This document shows positions 23,118-35,206 of a stretch of 64,000 nucleotides of DNA, one piece after another (the stretch's first letter is position 1; each line of letters starts with the position of its first letter). Source of the stretch: Leptodactylus fallax. Lineage: Eukaryota > Chordata > Amphibia > Anura > Leptodactylidae. The notes beneath the pieces were generated by a model, which was not told the origin of the DNA, made no database searches, and saw only the letters and a program-made list of their open reading frames with translations. The position numbers and the translations under genes were made by a program. The DNA lies in contig CAMRHE010000504.1 in assembly GCA_947044405.1 (NCBI GenBank), positions 483,001-547,000 on the forward strand. The letters run 5' to 3'.

Positions 23118-24138
23118 ATGGGCTCCTCAAAACAACTCTCAAATGATCTGAAAACAAAGATTGTTCAACATAGTTGTTCAGGGGAAGGATACAAAAAGTT
23201 GTCTCAGAGATTTAACCTGTCAGTTTCCACTGTGAGGAACATAGTAAGGAAATGGAAGACCACAGGGACAGTTCTTGTTAAGCCCAGAAGTGGCAGGCCA
23301 AGAAAAATATCAGAAAGGCAGAGAAGAAGAATGGTGAGAACAGTCAAGGACAATCCACAGACCACCTCCAAAGAGCTGCAGCATCATCTTGCTGCAGATG
23401 GTGTCACTGTGCATCGGTCAACAATACAGCACACTTTGCACAAGGAGAAGCTGTATGGGAGAGTGATGCGAAAAGCCGTTTCTGAAAGCACGCCACAAAC
23501 AGAGTCGCCTGAGGCATGCAAAAGCACATTTGGACAAGCCAGCTTCATTTTGCAAGAAGGTCCTGTGGACTGATGAAACAAAGATTGAGTTGTTTGGTCA
23601 TACAAAAAGGCGTTATGCATGGCGTCCAAAAAACACAGCATTCCAAGAAAAACACTTGCTACCCACTGTAAAATTTGGTGGAGGTTCCATCATGCTTTGG
23701 GGCTGTGTGGCCAATGCTGGCACCGGGAATCTTGTTAAAGTTGAGGGTCGCATGGATTCAACTCAGTATCAGCAGATTCTTGAGAATAATGTACAAGAAT
23801 CAGTGACGAATTTGAAGTTACGCCGGGGATGGATATTTCAGCAAGACAATGATCCCAAACACAGCTCCAAATCTACTCAGGCATTCATGCAGAGGAACAA
23901 TTACAATGTTCTGGAATGGCCATCCCAGTCCCCAGACCTGAATATCATTGAACATCTGTGGGATAATTTGAAGCGGGCTGTCCATGCTCGGCGACCATCA
24001 AACTTAACTGAACTGGAATTGTTTTGTAAAGAGGAATGGTCAAAAATACCTTCATCCAGGATCCAGGAACTGATTAAAAGCTACAGGAAGCGACTAGAGG
24101 CTGTTATTTTTGCAAAAGGAGGATCTACTAAATATTAA
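23118..24138 (+). pseudogene. Tc1 transposase, one-base frameshift
   Basis: This DDE transposase would excise and insert the element at TA sites. The start at 23118 begins Met-Gly-Ser-Ser-Lys-Gln, as usual for the family; an upstream ATG at 23073 is in frame but adds an atypical leader. Residues 1-119 hold the paired-like DNA-binding domain: two helix-turn-helix parts joined by GRPR at residues 59-62. An extra G at 23475 breaks the frame: frame one ends at 23573, while the catalytic part continues in the next frame from 23476 to the stop at 24138 (220 codons). Together this is about 339 residues, the normal length. The triad is intact: Asp in WTDET (codon near 23572), Asp in QQDNDPKH and Glu in IIEHLW, with 34 residues between the last two (DD34E). 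No other stop or shift is seen. It is either a one-step-old pseudogene or an intact gene with a base-call error. Confidence 0.95.
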
Positions 24139-24177
24139 TGTCACTTTTCTGTTGAGGTGCCCATACTTTTGCACCGG

Positions 24178-24366
24178 TCAAATTTTGGTTTAATGCATAT
24201 TGCACATTTTCTGTTAGTACAATAAACCTCATTTCAATCCTGAAATATTACTGTGTCCATCAGTTATTAGATATATCAAATTGAAATGGCTGTTGCAAAC
24301 ACCCAAATATTTAGAACTAAAAATGATTAAGATTAATAGGGGTGCCCAAACTTTTTCATATGACTG
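24178..24366 (-). repeat. Right terminal inverted repeat of the Tc1 element
   Basis: Mirror of the left repeat with no mismatch seen in 189 bp. It includes an AATAAA-like signal (CAATAAACC near 24220) just downstream of the transposase stop, which could serve as its polyadenylation signal. Confidence 0.95.
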
Positions 24367-24368
24367 TA

Positions 24369-26285
24369 TACTGTAGATACAGCATAGATTAATGAATCAT
24401 TATGGAGGCCATACACATTAAATGACTGTTGGCCAACCTGACAATATCGTCAGGAGTGGCCAGTCACCCAATGTGTATGGGGTCCTCCCGACTCTCCTCC
24501 AGTGGTAGATGTTGTAGGAGATAAGAATGGGACAGTTGGAACCCTTTGTAGGGGGATATTATTTCTCCTTACAGAGAACACCATGTAGTCGTAAGAAGTC
24601 TTATAGCCCATGCAATTCTCCTTGGTAGAAAAGGTATACATAACTAGGCATAACTTCACCTAGAGCAAAGATTCAGTTTACTACCCAAGCCAAGACAGAC
24701 TGAATTATTGATGTCGCTAGCCAGGATGCCGAAGGGCAGATCCGTCTTGGCTTTGTTGGCAAGCTCAAGTCTGCAGTGTCTACTATGTCATAGTATCTAT
24801 CTATACTATTCTAGACGGGACCCTTCAGTCATAAGGTCCCAAGTATGGCTTCAATCTCAGAGATCTTTTTGATCATACAATAGAGATCTGTTAGCCAAAT
24901 TTTTGGGCTATTCCTTCTAACCCACCATAGGTAGTGATACTTGGCTTGGAAGAGTACACAAGTTCTCAGTGGGGAGAAGAGAGTTGAAATTTATCTCCAA
25001 CATATGAAATCCATCATGGCCAACCCTTCTCTTCCCTGAAAACTTATTTTAGGGGAGAGTTTGGAAAGCCCCAAACAAATAAGGTGGTTGACTTGTCTCA
25101 CTGAAATCAGCAAGTGTGGCCAATACTCATCTGCAATGGAGCTCCCGCTTACTATTTGGGGTCTGTAATACTAGTGTCGTCTTATGTTGCAGAGAGATCT
25201 TTGGTCCCCCTCAAGGCCTGATTGAGATTGCATAGCTAAGGTAGAGGTTATTGGGGCTAGATGCCAGTGTGGGGTGCAAACAAGCCACTTAACTTTGGCC
25301 AAGGTGTATTGGTACAAGGCAAGGGCAGTAAATTAAGCCTTTGTCCTGGTAGATGGAAAGCCTAGCTATGACTCTTAAGCTATTCAAGCCAAGTTCTTGT
25401 TCATGCATGAATCTAGACTAGATGGGACTCCAAACCAGCGTAGATGTCAAGTGCCGAAAAGCCAATAATATCCTTCATCTTGAGTTCTGAAGAAGAGGAA
25501 AGTAAGATGGACAGCGATGGCTGAGTCTCGAAAGACTGGGGAGTAAGAGACGCCGCTCAGGCTGAAGACAGTTGCCTTGTTAGGATGTCAGGACTGGTAG
25601 TGACAGAGCTCTTTGTCCTCAATTCGAGACAATTGAATTAAGAAGCTCCCTGTCCACCCTATCACTCCTAATTATGATATATGATGAGAGTGTCGCTCTT
25701 GTGTCTCCTGGCAGACACTTCCGTTGGCTGTCTACAGCTTGACCTGTTCGTTGCTGGAAAATGCTCTTCTCCCATCTACAAGAACATTCTCCAACAATGC
25801 CAAGCTGGTAGTTAATAAGCCTCGAAATGTTGTCATCCTGAGACTCCGAGCACCTCAGTCTTCATGGGACACATCTCCCAAACTTACAGCTCTCCAGCTG
25901 ACATGATGATTGATGAAGAAAAGATGAGATGTTACTGACTGGAATTTTCAATTACACTTTTTCAGGGGCCTGGGAAGCACTGGGCTGACTATATATAGAT
26001 CTATCGCCTATGAACGCCTCGTGAGATATTCCGTCAGTGGCATAGAATTTCTTCTCCATCGATCATTCTTTATAGTTCATCCATTCCCTGCAAACACCAC
26101 AAGCATCTGTGTGATGGACTGACGGATATGTGGGAGCGCTCAAAATCAGAAATATCACTATATAATGTGGACCTGGTTGGTTTAGTTTCTATCAGATTAT
26201 AAAATTCTTATTTGTGTCTATAGAAGGTCTGTATTATAGTATTTACATTATTTTACACACTACTATAGTATCTATAGTCTTATGG
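24369..26285. other. Single-copy DNA with a small fold-back
   Basis: 24409-24480 folds back (CCATACACATT at the left, AATGTGTATGG at the right, with TTGGCCA and TGGCCAGTC inside), probably a MITE remnant. 24373-24425 duplicates 22631-22682. The rest, to about 26225, shows no exon. 26226-26285 contains decayed copies of the 35-bp minisatellite. Confidence 0.45.
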
Positions 26286-29200
26286 GACAGTACTATAGTA
26301 GTTATATTCTTGTACATAGGAGGTAGTATTATAGTAATATTCTTGTACATAGGAACAGTATTATAGTAGTTATATTCTTGTACATAGGAGGTAGTATTAT
26401 AGTAGTTATATTCTTGTACATAGGAGCAGTATTATAGTAGTTATATTCTTGTACATAGGAGGTAGTATTATAGTAGTTATATTCTTGTACATAGGAGCAG
26501 TATTATAGTAGTTATATTCTTGTACATAGGAGCAGTATTATAGTAGTTATATTCTTGTACATAGGAGCGGTATTATAGTAGTTATATTCTTGTACATAGG
26601 AGCAGTATTATAGTAGTTATATTCTTGTACATAGGGGCAGTATTATAGTAGTTATATTCTTGTACATAGGAGGTAGTATTATAGTAGTTATATTCTTGTA
26701 CATAGGAGTAGTATTATAGTAGTTATATTCTTGTACATAGCAGCAGTATTATAGTAGTTATATTCTTGTACATAGGAGTAGTATTATAGTAGTTATATTC
26801 TTGTACACAGGAGGTAGTATTATAGTAGTTATATTCTTGTACATAGGAGTAGTATTATAGTAGTTATATTCTTGTACATAGGGGCAGTATTATAGTAGTT
26901 ATATTCTTGTACACAGGAGGTAGTATTATAGTAGTTATATTCTTGTACATAGGAGTAGTATTATAGTAGTTATATTCTTGTACATAGGGGCAGTATTATA
27001 GTAGTTATATTCTTGTACATAGGAGCAGTATTATAGTAGTTATATTCTTGTACATAGGAGGCAGTATTATAGTAGTTATATTCTTGTACATAGGAGGCAG
27101 TATTATAGTAGTTATATTCTTGTACACAGGAGGTAGTATTATAGTAGTTATATTCTTGTACATAGGAGTAGTATTATAGTAGTTATATTCTTGTACATAG
27201 GGGCAGTATTATAGTAGTTATATTCTTGTACATAGGGGCAGTATTATAGTAGTTATATTCTTGTACATAGGAGCAGTATTATAGTAGTTATATTCTTGTA
27301 CATAGGAGGCAGTATTATAGTAGTTATATTCTTGTACCCAGGAGCAGTATTATAGTAGTTATATTCTTGTACATAGGAGCAGTATTATAGTAGTTATATT
27401 CTTGTACATAGGAGGTAGTATTATAGTAGTTATATTCTTGTACATAGGAGCAGTATTATAGTAGTTATATTCTTGTACATAGGAGGTAGTATTATAGTAG
27501 CTATATTCTTGTACATAGGAGGCAGTATTATAGTAGTTATATTCTTGTACATAGGAGCAGTATTATAGTAGTTATATTCTTGTACATAGGAGCAGTATTA
27601 TAGTAGTTATATTCTTGTATATAGGAGTAGTATTATAGTAGTTATATTCTTGTACATAGGAGCAGTATTATAGTAGTTATATTCTTGTACATAGGAGCAG
27701 TATTATAGTAGTTATATTCTTGTACATAGGAGCAGTATTATAGTAGTTATATTCTTGTACATAGTAGGTAGTATTATAGTAGTTATATTCTTGTACATAG
27801 GAGTAGTATTATAGTAGTTATATTCTTGTACATAGAGGCAGTATTATAGTAGTCATATTCTTGTACATAGGGGGCAGTATTATAGTAGTTATATTCTTGT
27901 ACATAGGAGCAGTATTATAGTAAATATATTCTTGTACATAGGAGTAGTATTATAGTAGTTATATTCTTGTACATAGGAGTAGTATTATAGTAGTTATATT
28001 CTTGTACATAGGAGCAGTATTATAGTAGTTATATTCTTGTACATAGGTGCAGTATTATAGTAGTTATATTCTTGTACATAGGAGCAGTATTATAGTAGTT
28101 ATATTCTTGTACATAGGAGCAGTATTATAGTAGTTATATTCTTGTACATAGGAGTAGTATTATAGTAGTTATATTCTTGTACATAGGAGCAGTATTATAG
28201 TAGTTATATTCTTGTACATAGGGGCAGTATTATAGTAGTTATATTCTTGTACATAGGAGCAGTATTATAGTAGTTATATTCTTGTACATAGGAGTAGTAT
28301 TATAGTAGTTATATTCTTGTACAAAGGACGTAGTATTATAGTAGTTATATTCTTGTACATAGGAGCAGTATTATAGTAGTTATATTCTTGTACATAGGAG
28401 CAGTATTATAGTAGTTATATTCTTGTACATAGGACGTAGTATTATAGTAGTTATATTCTTGTACATAGGAGCAGTATTATAGTAGTTATATTCTTGTACA
28501 TAGGAGCAGTATTATAGTAGTTATATTCTTGTACATAGGAGGTAGTATTATAGTAGTTATATTCTTGTACATAGGGGGCAGTATTATAGTAGTTATATTC
28601 TTGTACATAGGAGCAGTATTATAGTAGTTATATTCTTGTACATAGGAGGAGTATTATAGTAGTTATATTCTTGTACATAGGGGGCAGTATTATAGTAGTT
28701 ATATTCTTGTACATAGGAGCAGTATTATAGTAGTTATATTCTTGTACATAGGAGCAGTATTATAGTAGTTATATTCTTGTACATAGGAGGTAGTATTATA
28801 GTAGTTATATTCTTGTACATAGGAGGTAGTATTATAGTAGTTATATTCTTGTACATAGGGGGCAGTATTATAGTAGTTATATTCTTGTACATAGGAGCAG
28901 TATTATAGTAGTTATATTCTTGTACATAGGAGCAGTATTATAGTAGTTATATTCTTGTACATAGGAGGTAGTATTATAGTAGTCATAGTCTTGTACATAG
29001 GGGGCAGTATTATAGTAGTTATATTCTTGTACATAGGAGCAGTATTATAGTAGATATATTCTTGTACATAGGAGTAGTATTATAGTAGTTATATTCTTGT
29101 ACATAGGAGTAGTATTATAGTAGTTATATTCTTGTACATAGGAGTAGTATTATAGTAGTTATATTCTTGTACATAGGAGCAGTATTATAGTAGTTATATT

Positions 29201-30221
29201 CTTGTACATAGGATCAGTATTATAGTAGTTATATTCTTGTACATAGGAGCAGTATTATAGTAGTTATATTCTTGTACATAGGAGTAGTATTATAGTAGTT
29301 ATATTCTTGTACATAGGAGCAGTATTATAGTAGTTATATTCTTGTACATAGGGGCAGTATTATAGTAGTTATATTCTTGTACATAGGAGCAGTATTATAG
29401 TAGTTATATTCTTGTACATAGGAGTAGTATTATAGTAGTTATATTCTTGTACATAGGACGTAGTATTATAGTAGTTATATTCTTGTACATAGGAGCAGTA
29501 TTATAGTAGTTATATTCTTGTACATAGGAGCAGTATTATAGTAGTTATATTCTTGTACATAGGACGTAGTATTATAGTAGTTATATTCTTGTACATAGGA
29601 GCAGTATTATAGTAGTTATATTCTTGTACATAGGAGCAGTATTATAGTAGTTATATTCTTGTACATAGGAGGTAGTATTATAGTAGTTATATTCTTGTAC
29701 ATAGGGGGCAGTATTATAGTAGTTATATTCTTGTACATAGGAGCAGTATTATAGTAGTTATATTCTTGTACATAGGGGGCAGTATTATAGTAGTTATATT
29801 CTTGTACATAGGAGCAGTATTATAGTAGTTATATTCTTGTACATAGGAGCAGTATTATAGTAGTTATATTCTTGTACATAGGAGGTAGTATTATAGTAGT
29901 TATATTCTTGTACATAGGGGGCAGTATTATAGTAGTTATATTCTTGTACATAGGAGCAGTATTATAGTAGTTATATTCTTGTACATAGGAGCAGTATTAT
30001 AGTAGTTATATTCTTGTACATAGGAGGTAGTATTATAGTAGTTATATTCTTGTACATAGGGGGCAGTATTATAGTAGTTATATTCTTGTACATAGGAGCA
30101 GTATTATAGTAGTTATATTCTTGTACATAGGAGCAGTATTATAGTAGTTATATTCTTGTACATAGGAGCAGTATTATAGTAGTTATATTCTTGTACATAG
30201 GGGCAGTATTATAGTAGTTAT
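26286..30221 (+). repeat. 35-bp minisatellite, locus 2 (~112 copies)
   Basis: The longest array of the family and in the same orientation as loci 1 and 4. A higher-order duplication is visible: rare variants in 27851-28640 recur 1130 bp downstream in 28981-29770, for example AGTCATATTC / AGTCATAGTC (27851, 28981), TAAATATATT / TAGATATATT (27921, 29051) and GGACGTAG (28327 and 28432; 29457 and 29562). The array starts with decayed units and ends abruptly at GTAGTTATTC. Confidence 0.97.
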
Positions 30222-31175
30222 TCTTTTTTTATAAGTGGTATTATTACAATGATGTATTTGTCAGTATTATATTTGTACATTTATCTATCAGGGTAACATC
30301 ACCATACAGTACATCCATTATATAGTTTCCACATTGACCTTTCTGTAGGTTGTATTATAATATTGTACTTGTAGTTGACCTTCTTGTAGAATTCCATTGA
30401 ATAGACATCTTACACGCTTTGCTATAGTACTGTCAGTCTATCTATTAGTCCTCTAGACCCTGTATTGAGTGTTTGTGATGTAATGTCCCTGAATACCTGA
30501 GCTTAGTCTCTAGGGGTTTACTGATCATATTGTCATGTTAGGTTAAGCAGTTGGATTAGGATAGGGACGGACTGACTGTACAGTAATCCAGAATACCCAG
30601 CACATTCTCCATGTCCAGTCATTCGATCTCCGATTCTAAACTTGAATAACTTTCTTTTCTTCATGTTATACACTTCTTGACTCTACCAGTTTTTAACCAA
30701 GCTCTTGCAAATCTTTTGACTCACGCTGTGCACCCGTATACTACACCTCTGTACTAGAAAATGTGCCCCTATCAAAATGGACATTGGATATAAGAGAGCT
30801 CTGTCTATCCATAGACATGAGAACTGGCTACATTTAGGACATCTTTGTATGATCTCTTGGGTTTATGTCTGTATGAGCTGTACCCTGCTCTACTCCCTAA
30901 CATGGACTGACCACCCCTGGCACCACATTCATAGGGTTGCCCCTTTGTCCTGTTGACCAGTGGAGCACTTGTGGTGGGACCCTCATTATTCACACATTGA
31001 TAAGAATTGGCAACCATATTCTAGAGATAACCCCTATTAACCAGGAGCTGGTTTTGCTGGGGGAACCCATGGCCAGTCAACAATTGCAAGAAAGAAATTG
31101 CTTTCTATTCAGACTTATAGAGGGGGGGTCTGAAGTAGAAGTGAACACCATCTATTATGTCTTTATAACCTAGAT
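30222..31175. other. Single-copy DNA, no gene seen
   Basis: No repeat or supported exon. Short open frames near 30805-31173 overlap on opposite strands and have no recognisable features. Confidence 0.4.
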
Positions 31176-32518
31176 TAGGGGTGCTCAACTACCTTCAGTA
31201 AAAAACCACTGACCTGGGTCTGCCATCAGGTGAAGGTCCGAGTGTCCAGTGTTTACATATGTTAAGACACGCCTCTAACCCCGCCCAGCTCTGCCTATTC
31301 TTCTTTTGACCCCATCCAGTCTCTTTGAGCCCCCATACAGTAATAGTGCCTTTCTTTGTGTAAGATACAGTGATGAAGCCTCCTTAGTGCCCCCATACAG
31401 TATAATACCTCCTTATTGCCCCCATACAAGATAATGCCTCCTTAGTGCCCCCATACATTATAATGCCTTCTTATTGCCCTATACAAGATAATGCGTCCTT
31501 ATTGCCTCCATACAGTATAATACCTCCTTATTTCCCCCAAACAAGATAATGCCTCCTTACTGCCCCATACATTATAATGCCTCCTTATTGCCCCCATACA
31601 AGATAATGCTTCCTTATTGCCCCCATACAGTATAGTACCTCCTTATTGCCCCATACAGTATAATACCTCCTTAGTGCTTCCATAAAGTATAATACCTCCT
31701 TAGTGTCCCCATACAATATGATACTTCCATAGTACCTGCATATGGTATAATACCTCCTTAGTGTCCCCATTCAGTATAATATCTCCTTATTTCCCCCATA
31801 CAAGATAATGCCTCTTTAGTGCCCCCATACATTAAAATGCCTCCTTATTGCCTTCGTACAAGATAATACCACCTTAGTGCCCCCATACATTAAAATGTCT
31901 CCTTATTGCCCCATACAGTATAATACCTCCTTATTTCCCCATACAGTATAATGCCTCCTTATTGCCCCCATACAAGATTATGCCTCCTTAGTGCACCATA
32001 CAGTATAATGCCTTCTTAGTGCCTCCATATAGTTTAATACCTCCTTAGTGTCCCCATACAATATGATACCTCCTTAGTGCTCCTTTAGAGTATGATACCT
32101 CCTTAGTGCCCCATACAGTATATCGCCCTCTTAGTGCCCCTACACAGTATAATGCCTCATTAGAGGGCCTCACATGGTATAATGCCCCATTAATACCCCA
32201 CATAATATAATATCCCCTATTTTTCTAACACAGTATATACCCCCCTTAATGCCCGCACACATAATAATGCCACTTTGTTCCCCCATACAGTATGATGTTG
32301 ACAGTGGTCAGGAGAAAGGCTGACCTCCTGCCGCTGCCCCTTTAGCTGTGATACATTGCAGTCTGTGTAAACAGTAGGGGTGACTACCAATCCCTGCTGC
32401 CATTACTGGCATTGCTTCTCCTGACGACTCTCATTATGCAAGACAAGGAGGCAGGGGTCCGGACAGCTGGTGGCCATGGTCCAGGTCCAGAGCACAGTCT
32501 ACCAGTTGGGTTCCCCTA
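31176..32518. mobile_element. hAT-like element carrying a minisatellite (likely)
   Basis: The left end TAGGGGTGCTCAACT and the right end, in reverse complement TAGGGGAACCCAACT, match at 12 of 15 positions. The outside 8 bases, ACCTAGAT (31168-31175) and CCCTAGAG (32519-32526), match at 6 of 8, as expected of an old hAT target duplication. Most of the inside is the 29-bp array at 31327-32298. No transposase. The ends are diverged, so this is moderately supported. Confidence 0.5.
31327..32298 (+). repeat. 29-bp minisatellite (~33 copies)
   Basis: The unit GTGCCCCCATACAGTATAAT plus ACCTCCTTA or GCCTCCTTA repeats with a 29-bp step (for example 31387 to 31416). Variants include ACAAGATAAT, ACATTATAAT and TTGCCCCCAT. 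The copies have diverged, more so toward the right end. Confidence 0.9.
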
Positions 32519-32526
32519 CCCTAGAG

Positions 32527-33754
32527 GTATATAGATAGGGGTTATTAAAAGCAACTGATGTTACCTCCAGGTAAGAACGCTCTTGCCCTATTTATCCAAT
32601 TATTAGGACCTCCAATGGCGGGCTCTAGTTTAGAAGAGATCACACGGGGGACTCCATTGCTCCAACTCGATACAGAAACTCAGGTGATTAGCTTCCAACA
32701 GTAAAAAGTAATTACTTTAAGTCAAAGACTAAATGCGGGCGCTCCGCCGGGGTCAGAGGAAGGCAAGTGCTACGGAGTTAATAATTAATTACCGGGGATT
32801 TCAGGGCCAAGCCATTTAGCCTTGATCTTGGAGGAGGTGATAGAGAAGATAGCGCGGCCGAGTCTTAATTAACAGTTGGACCACGTGTCGGAGGGGATTT
32901 AGATGGGAAGCTCAAAATGACTTCTTCTGGGCGGAAGAAGATTGATGGGAAGATAATACGGATGAGAAGAGTTAAAAGGAAGATCCTTGTTTATTAAAAC
33001 CTATGGCAATATCAATGTGGAGGGAGCCGGAGCCCTGGCGGCCGGGACATGAGGTCTGGACTCCCGTAATTCAAGAGCCTCAGATTCAGGGTGAAAAAGC
33101 AGAAAATGTTTGATTATTGAAAACTCCCAGGACACGGCGAGCTTTTTAATGAGATCATTTTCTGCGCGCTTTGATGGAGTCTGGCGGCGTGGAGCAGATA
33201 GTTGGAGAAATAGATTAATTAAACTCGATAAAAAAAAGGGAAAAATACCATTTCAGACAAATAGGTTCAGAATTCATCTCTTCGAGCAGACACTTTAATC
33301 ACAGCTTTGCAGGAAGGAAATGGCCGGGTCGCTAAGGATTCATTTCTATGTATTTTTCTGGTGCGTTTCAGTCATCACTGACGCGTTTCTTGGTCTCTCA
33401 TTAGATCTGTTCTTCAAGACTAATATGAAGTGCAAATATCTTTGTTAAAAGTGACTTTAGGGTTCATACATATGGTTATGTTGTAGATAAATATATATGG
33501 ATCTGTAATATGACATCCATTACAGTTAATTGGCCCTTATTGCCATTCACCTCCAATATCATAGGGCAGAATATGGGGGTATGCTGCTTAATAGAAGTTG
33601 TAGCTTTTCCCTTAAAATGCATAAAACATAGTGCCATATAGAGGAACCCTACTGCAGCACACAAGGTACCTATTGCTCCACAACGTGTAAATGTAGGGAC
33701 TTTCTGTGCCACACCTGCTATTCAGTTTCAGGGGACACAATCACCACATTTACA
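32527..33754. other. Candidate conserved non-coding region
   Basis: No gene. 32640-33300 is repeat-free, keeps many CpGs and carries TAATAATTAATTACC (near 32778), CTTAATTAACAG (near 32864), CCACGTGT (near 32881) and AGATTAATTAAAC (near 33211). Such TAATTA clusters in otherwise unique DNA are common in developmental enhancers. This is an inference from composition only. Confidence 0.3.
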
Positions 33755-35206
33755 TCCTACAGACCTGTAGTATACACATGGAGAGTCCTACAGAAATATA
33801 GTATACACATGGACAGTCCTACAGATGTGTAGTATACACATGGTGGGTCCTACAGACATATAGTATATGCATGGAAAGTCCTACAGACGTATAATATACA
33901 CATGGAGGGTCCTACAGACCTGTAGTATACACATGGAGGGTCCTACAGACATATAGTATACACATGGTGGGTCCTACAGACCTGTAGTATACACATGGAG
34001 GGTCCTACAGACATATAGTATACACATGGTGGGTCCTACAGACCTGTAGTATACACATGGAGGGTCCTACAGACATATAGTATACACATGGAGGGTCCTA
34101 CAGATCTGTAGTATACACAGGGAGGGTCCTACAGACATATAGTATACACATGGTGGGTCCTACAGACCTGTAGTATACACATGGAGGGTCCTACAGACAT
34201 ATAGTATACACATGGTGGGTCCTACAGACCTGTAGTATACACATGGAGGGTCCTACAGACATATAGTATACACATGGTGGGTCCTACAGACCTGTAGTAT
34301 ACACATGGAGGGTCCTACAGACATATAGTATACACATGGTGGGTCCTACAGACCGGTAGTATACACATGGAGGGTCCTACAGACATATAGTATACACATG
34401 GTGGGTCCTACAGACCTGTAGTATACACATGGAGGGTCCTACAGACATATAGTATACACATGGTGGGTCCTACAGACCTGTACTATACACATGGAGGGTC
34501 CTACAGACATATAGTATACACATGGAGGGTCCTACAGACCTGTAGTATACACAGGGAGGGTCCTACAGACATATAGTATACGCATGGAAAGTCCTACAGA
34601 CGTATAGTATACACATGGAGGGTCCTACAGACATATAGTATACACATGGTGGGTCCTACAGACCTGTACTATACACATGGAGGGTCCTAAAGACGTATTT
34701 TATACACATGGAGGGTCCTACAGACGTATAGTATACACATGGAGGGTCCTACAGACCTGTAGTATACACATGGAGAGTCCTACAGATATATAGTATACAC
34801 ATGGTGGGTCCTACAGATGTGTAGTATACACTTGGATGGTCCTACAGACGTGTAGTATTCACATGGAGGGTCCTACAGACGTATAGTATACACTTGGAGG
34901 GTCCTACAGATGTGTAGTATACACATGGTGGGTCCTACAGGCATATAGTATACACATGGAGAGTTCTACAGACGTGTAGTATACACATGGAGGGTCCTAC
35001 AGACGTATAGTATACACTTGGAGGGTCCTACAGATGTGTAGTATACACATGGTGGGTCCTACAGGCATATAGTATACACATGGAGAGTTCTACAGACGTG
35101 TAGTATACACATGGAGGGTCCTACAGACATATAGTTTACACTTGGAGGGTCCTACAGACGTGTAATATTCACATGGAGGGTCCTACAGACATATAGTATA
35201 CACATG
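33755..35206 (+). repeat. 31-bp minisatellite with 62- and 124-bp periods
   Basis: The unit is GTCCTACAGACCTGTAGTAT plus ACACATGGAGG, 31 bp. In 33900-34500 units alternate between CCTGTAG...GGAGG and CATATAG...GGTGG, so the working period is 62 bp. In 34867-35110 a four-unit block of 124 bp (with ACACTTGG, AGATGTGTAG, CAGGCATATAG and GAGAGTTCT) occurs twice. About 47 units in all. Confidence 0.95.

Larger units (their letters stand above)
22720..24366 (+). mobile_element. Tc1/mariner DNA transposon, nearly intact
   Basis: The element is 1647 bp and is flanked by TA (22718-22719 and 24367-24368). Its ends begin CAGTCATATGAAAAAGTTTG on both sides. The inverted repeats 22720-22908 and 24178-24366 are 189 bp long and read as identical base for base by eye. 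Between them lies one transposase gene (23118-24138) with an extra base at 23475. Identical ends mean little time for mutation, so this is a young insertion; the single frameshift may be recent or a sequencing error. Being complete at both ends, it could be mobilised by a related transposase in trans. Confidence 0.97.
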
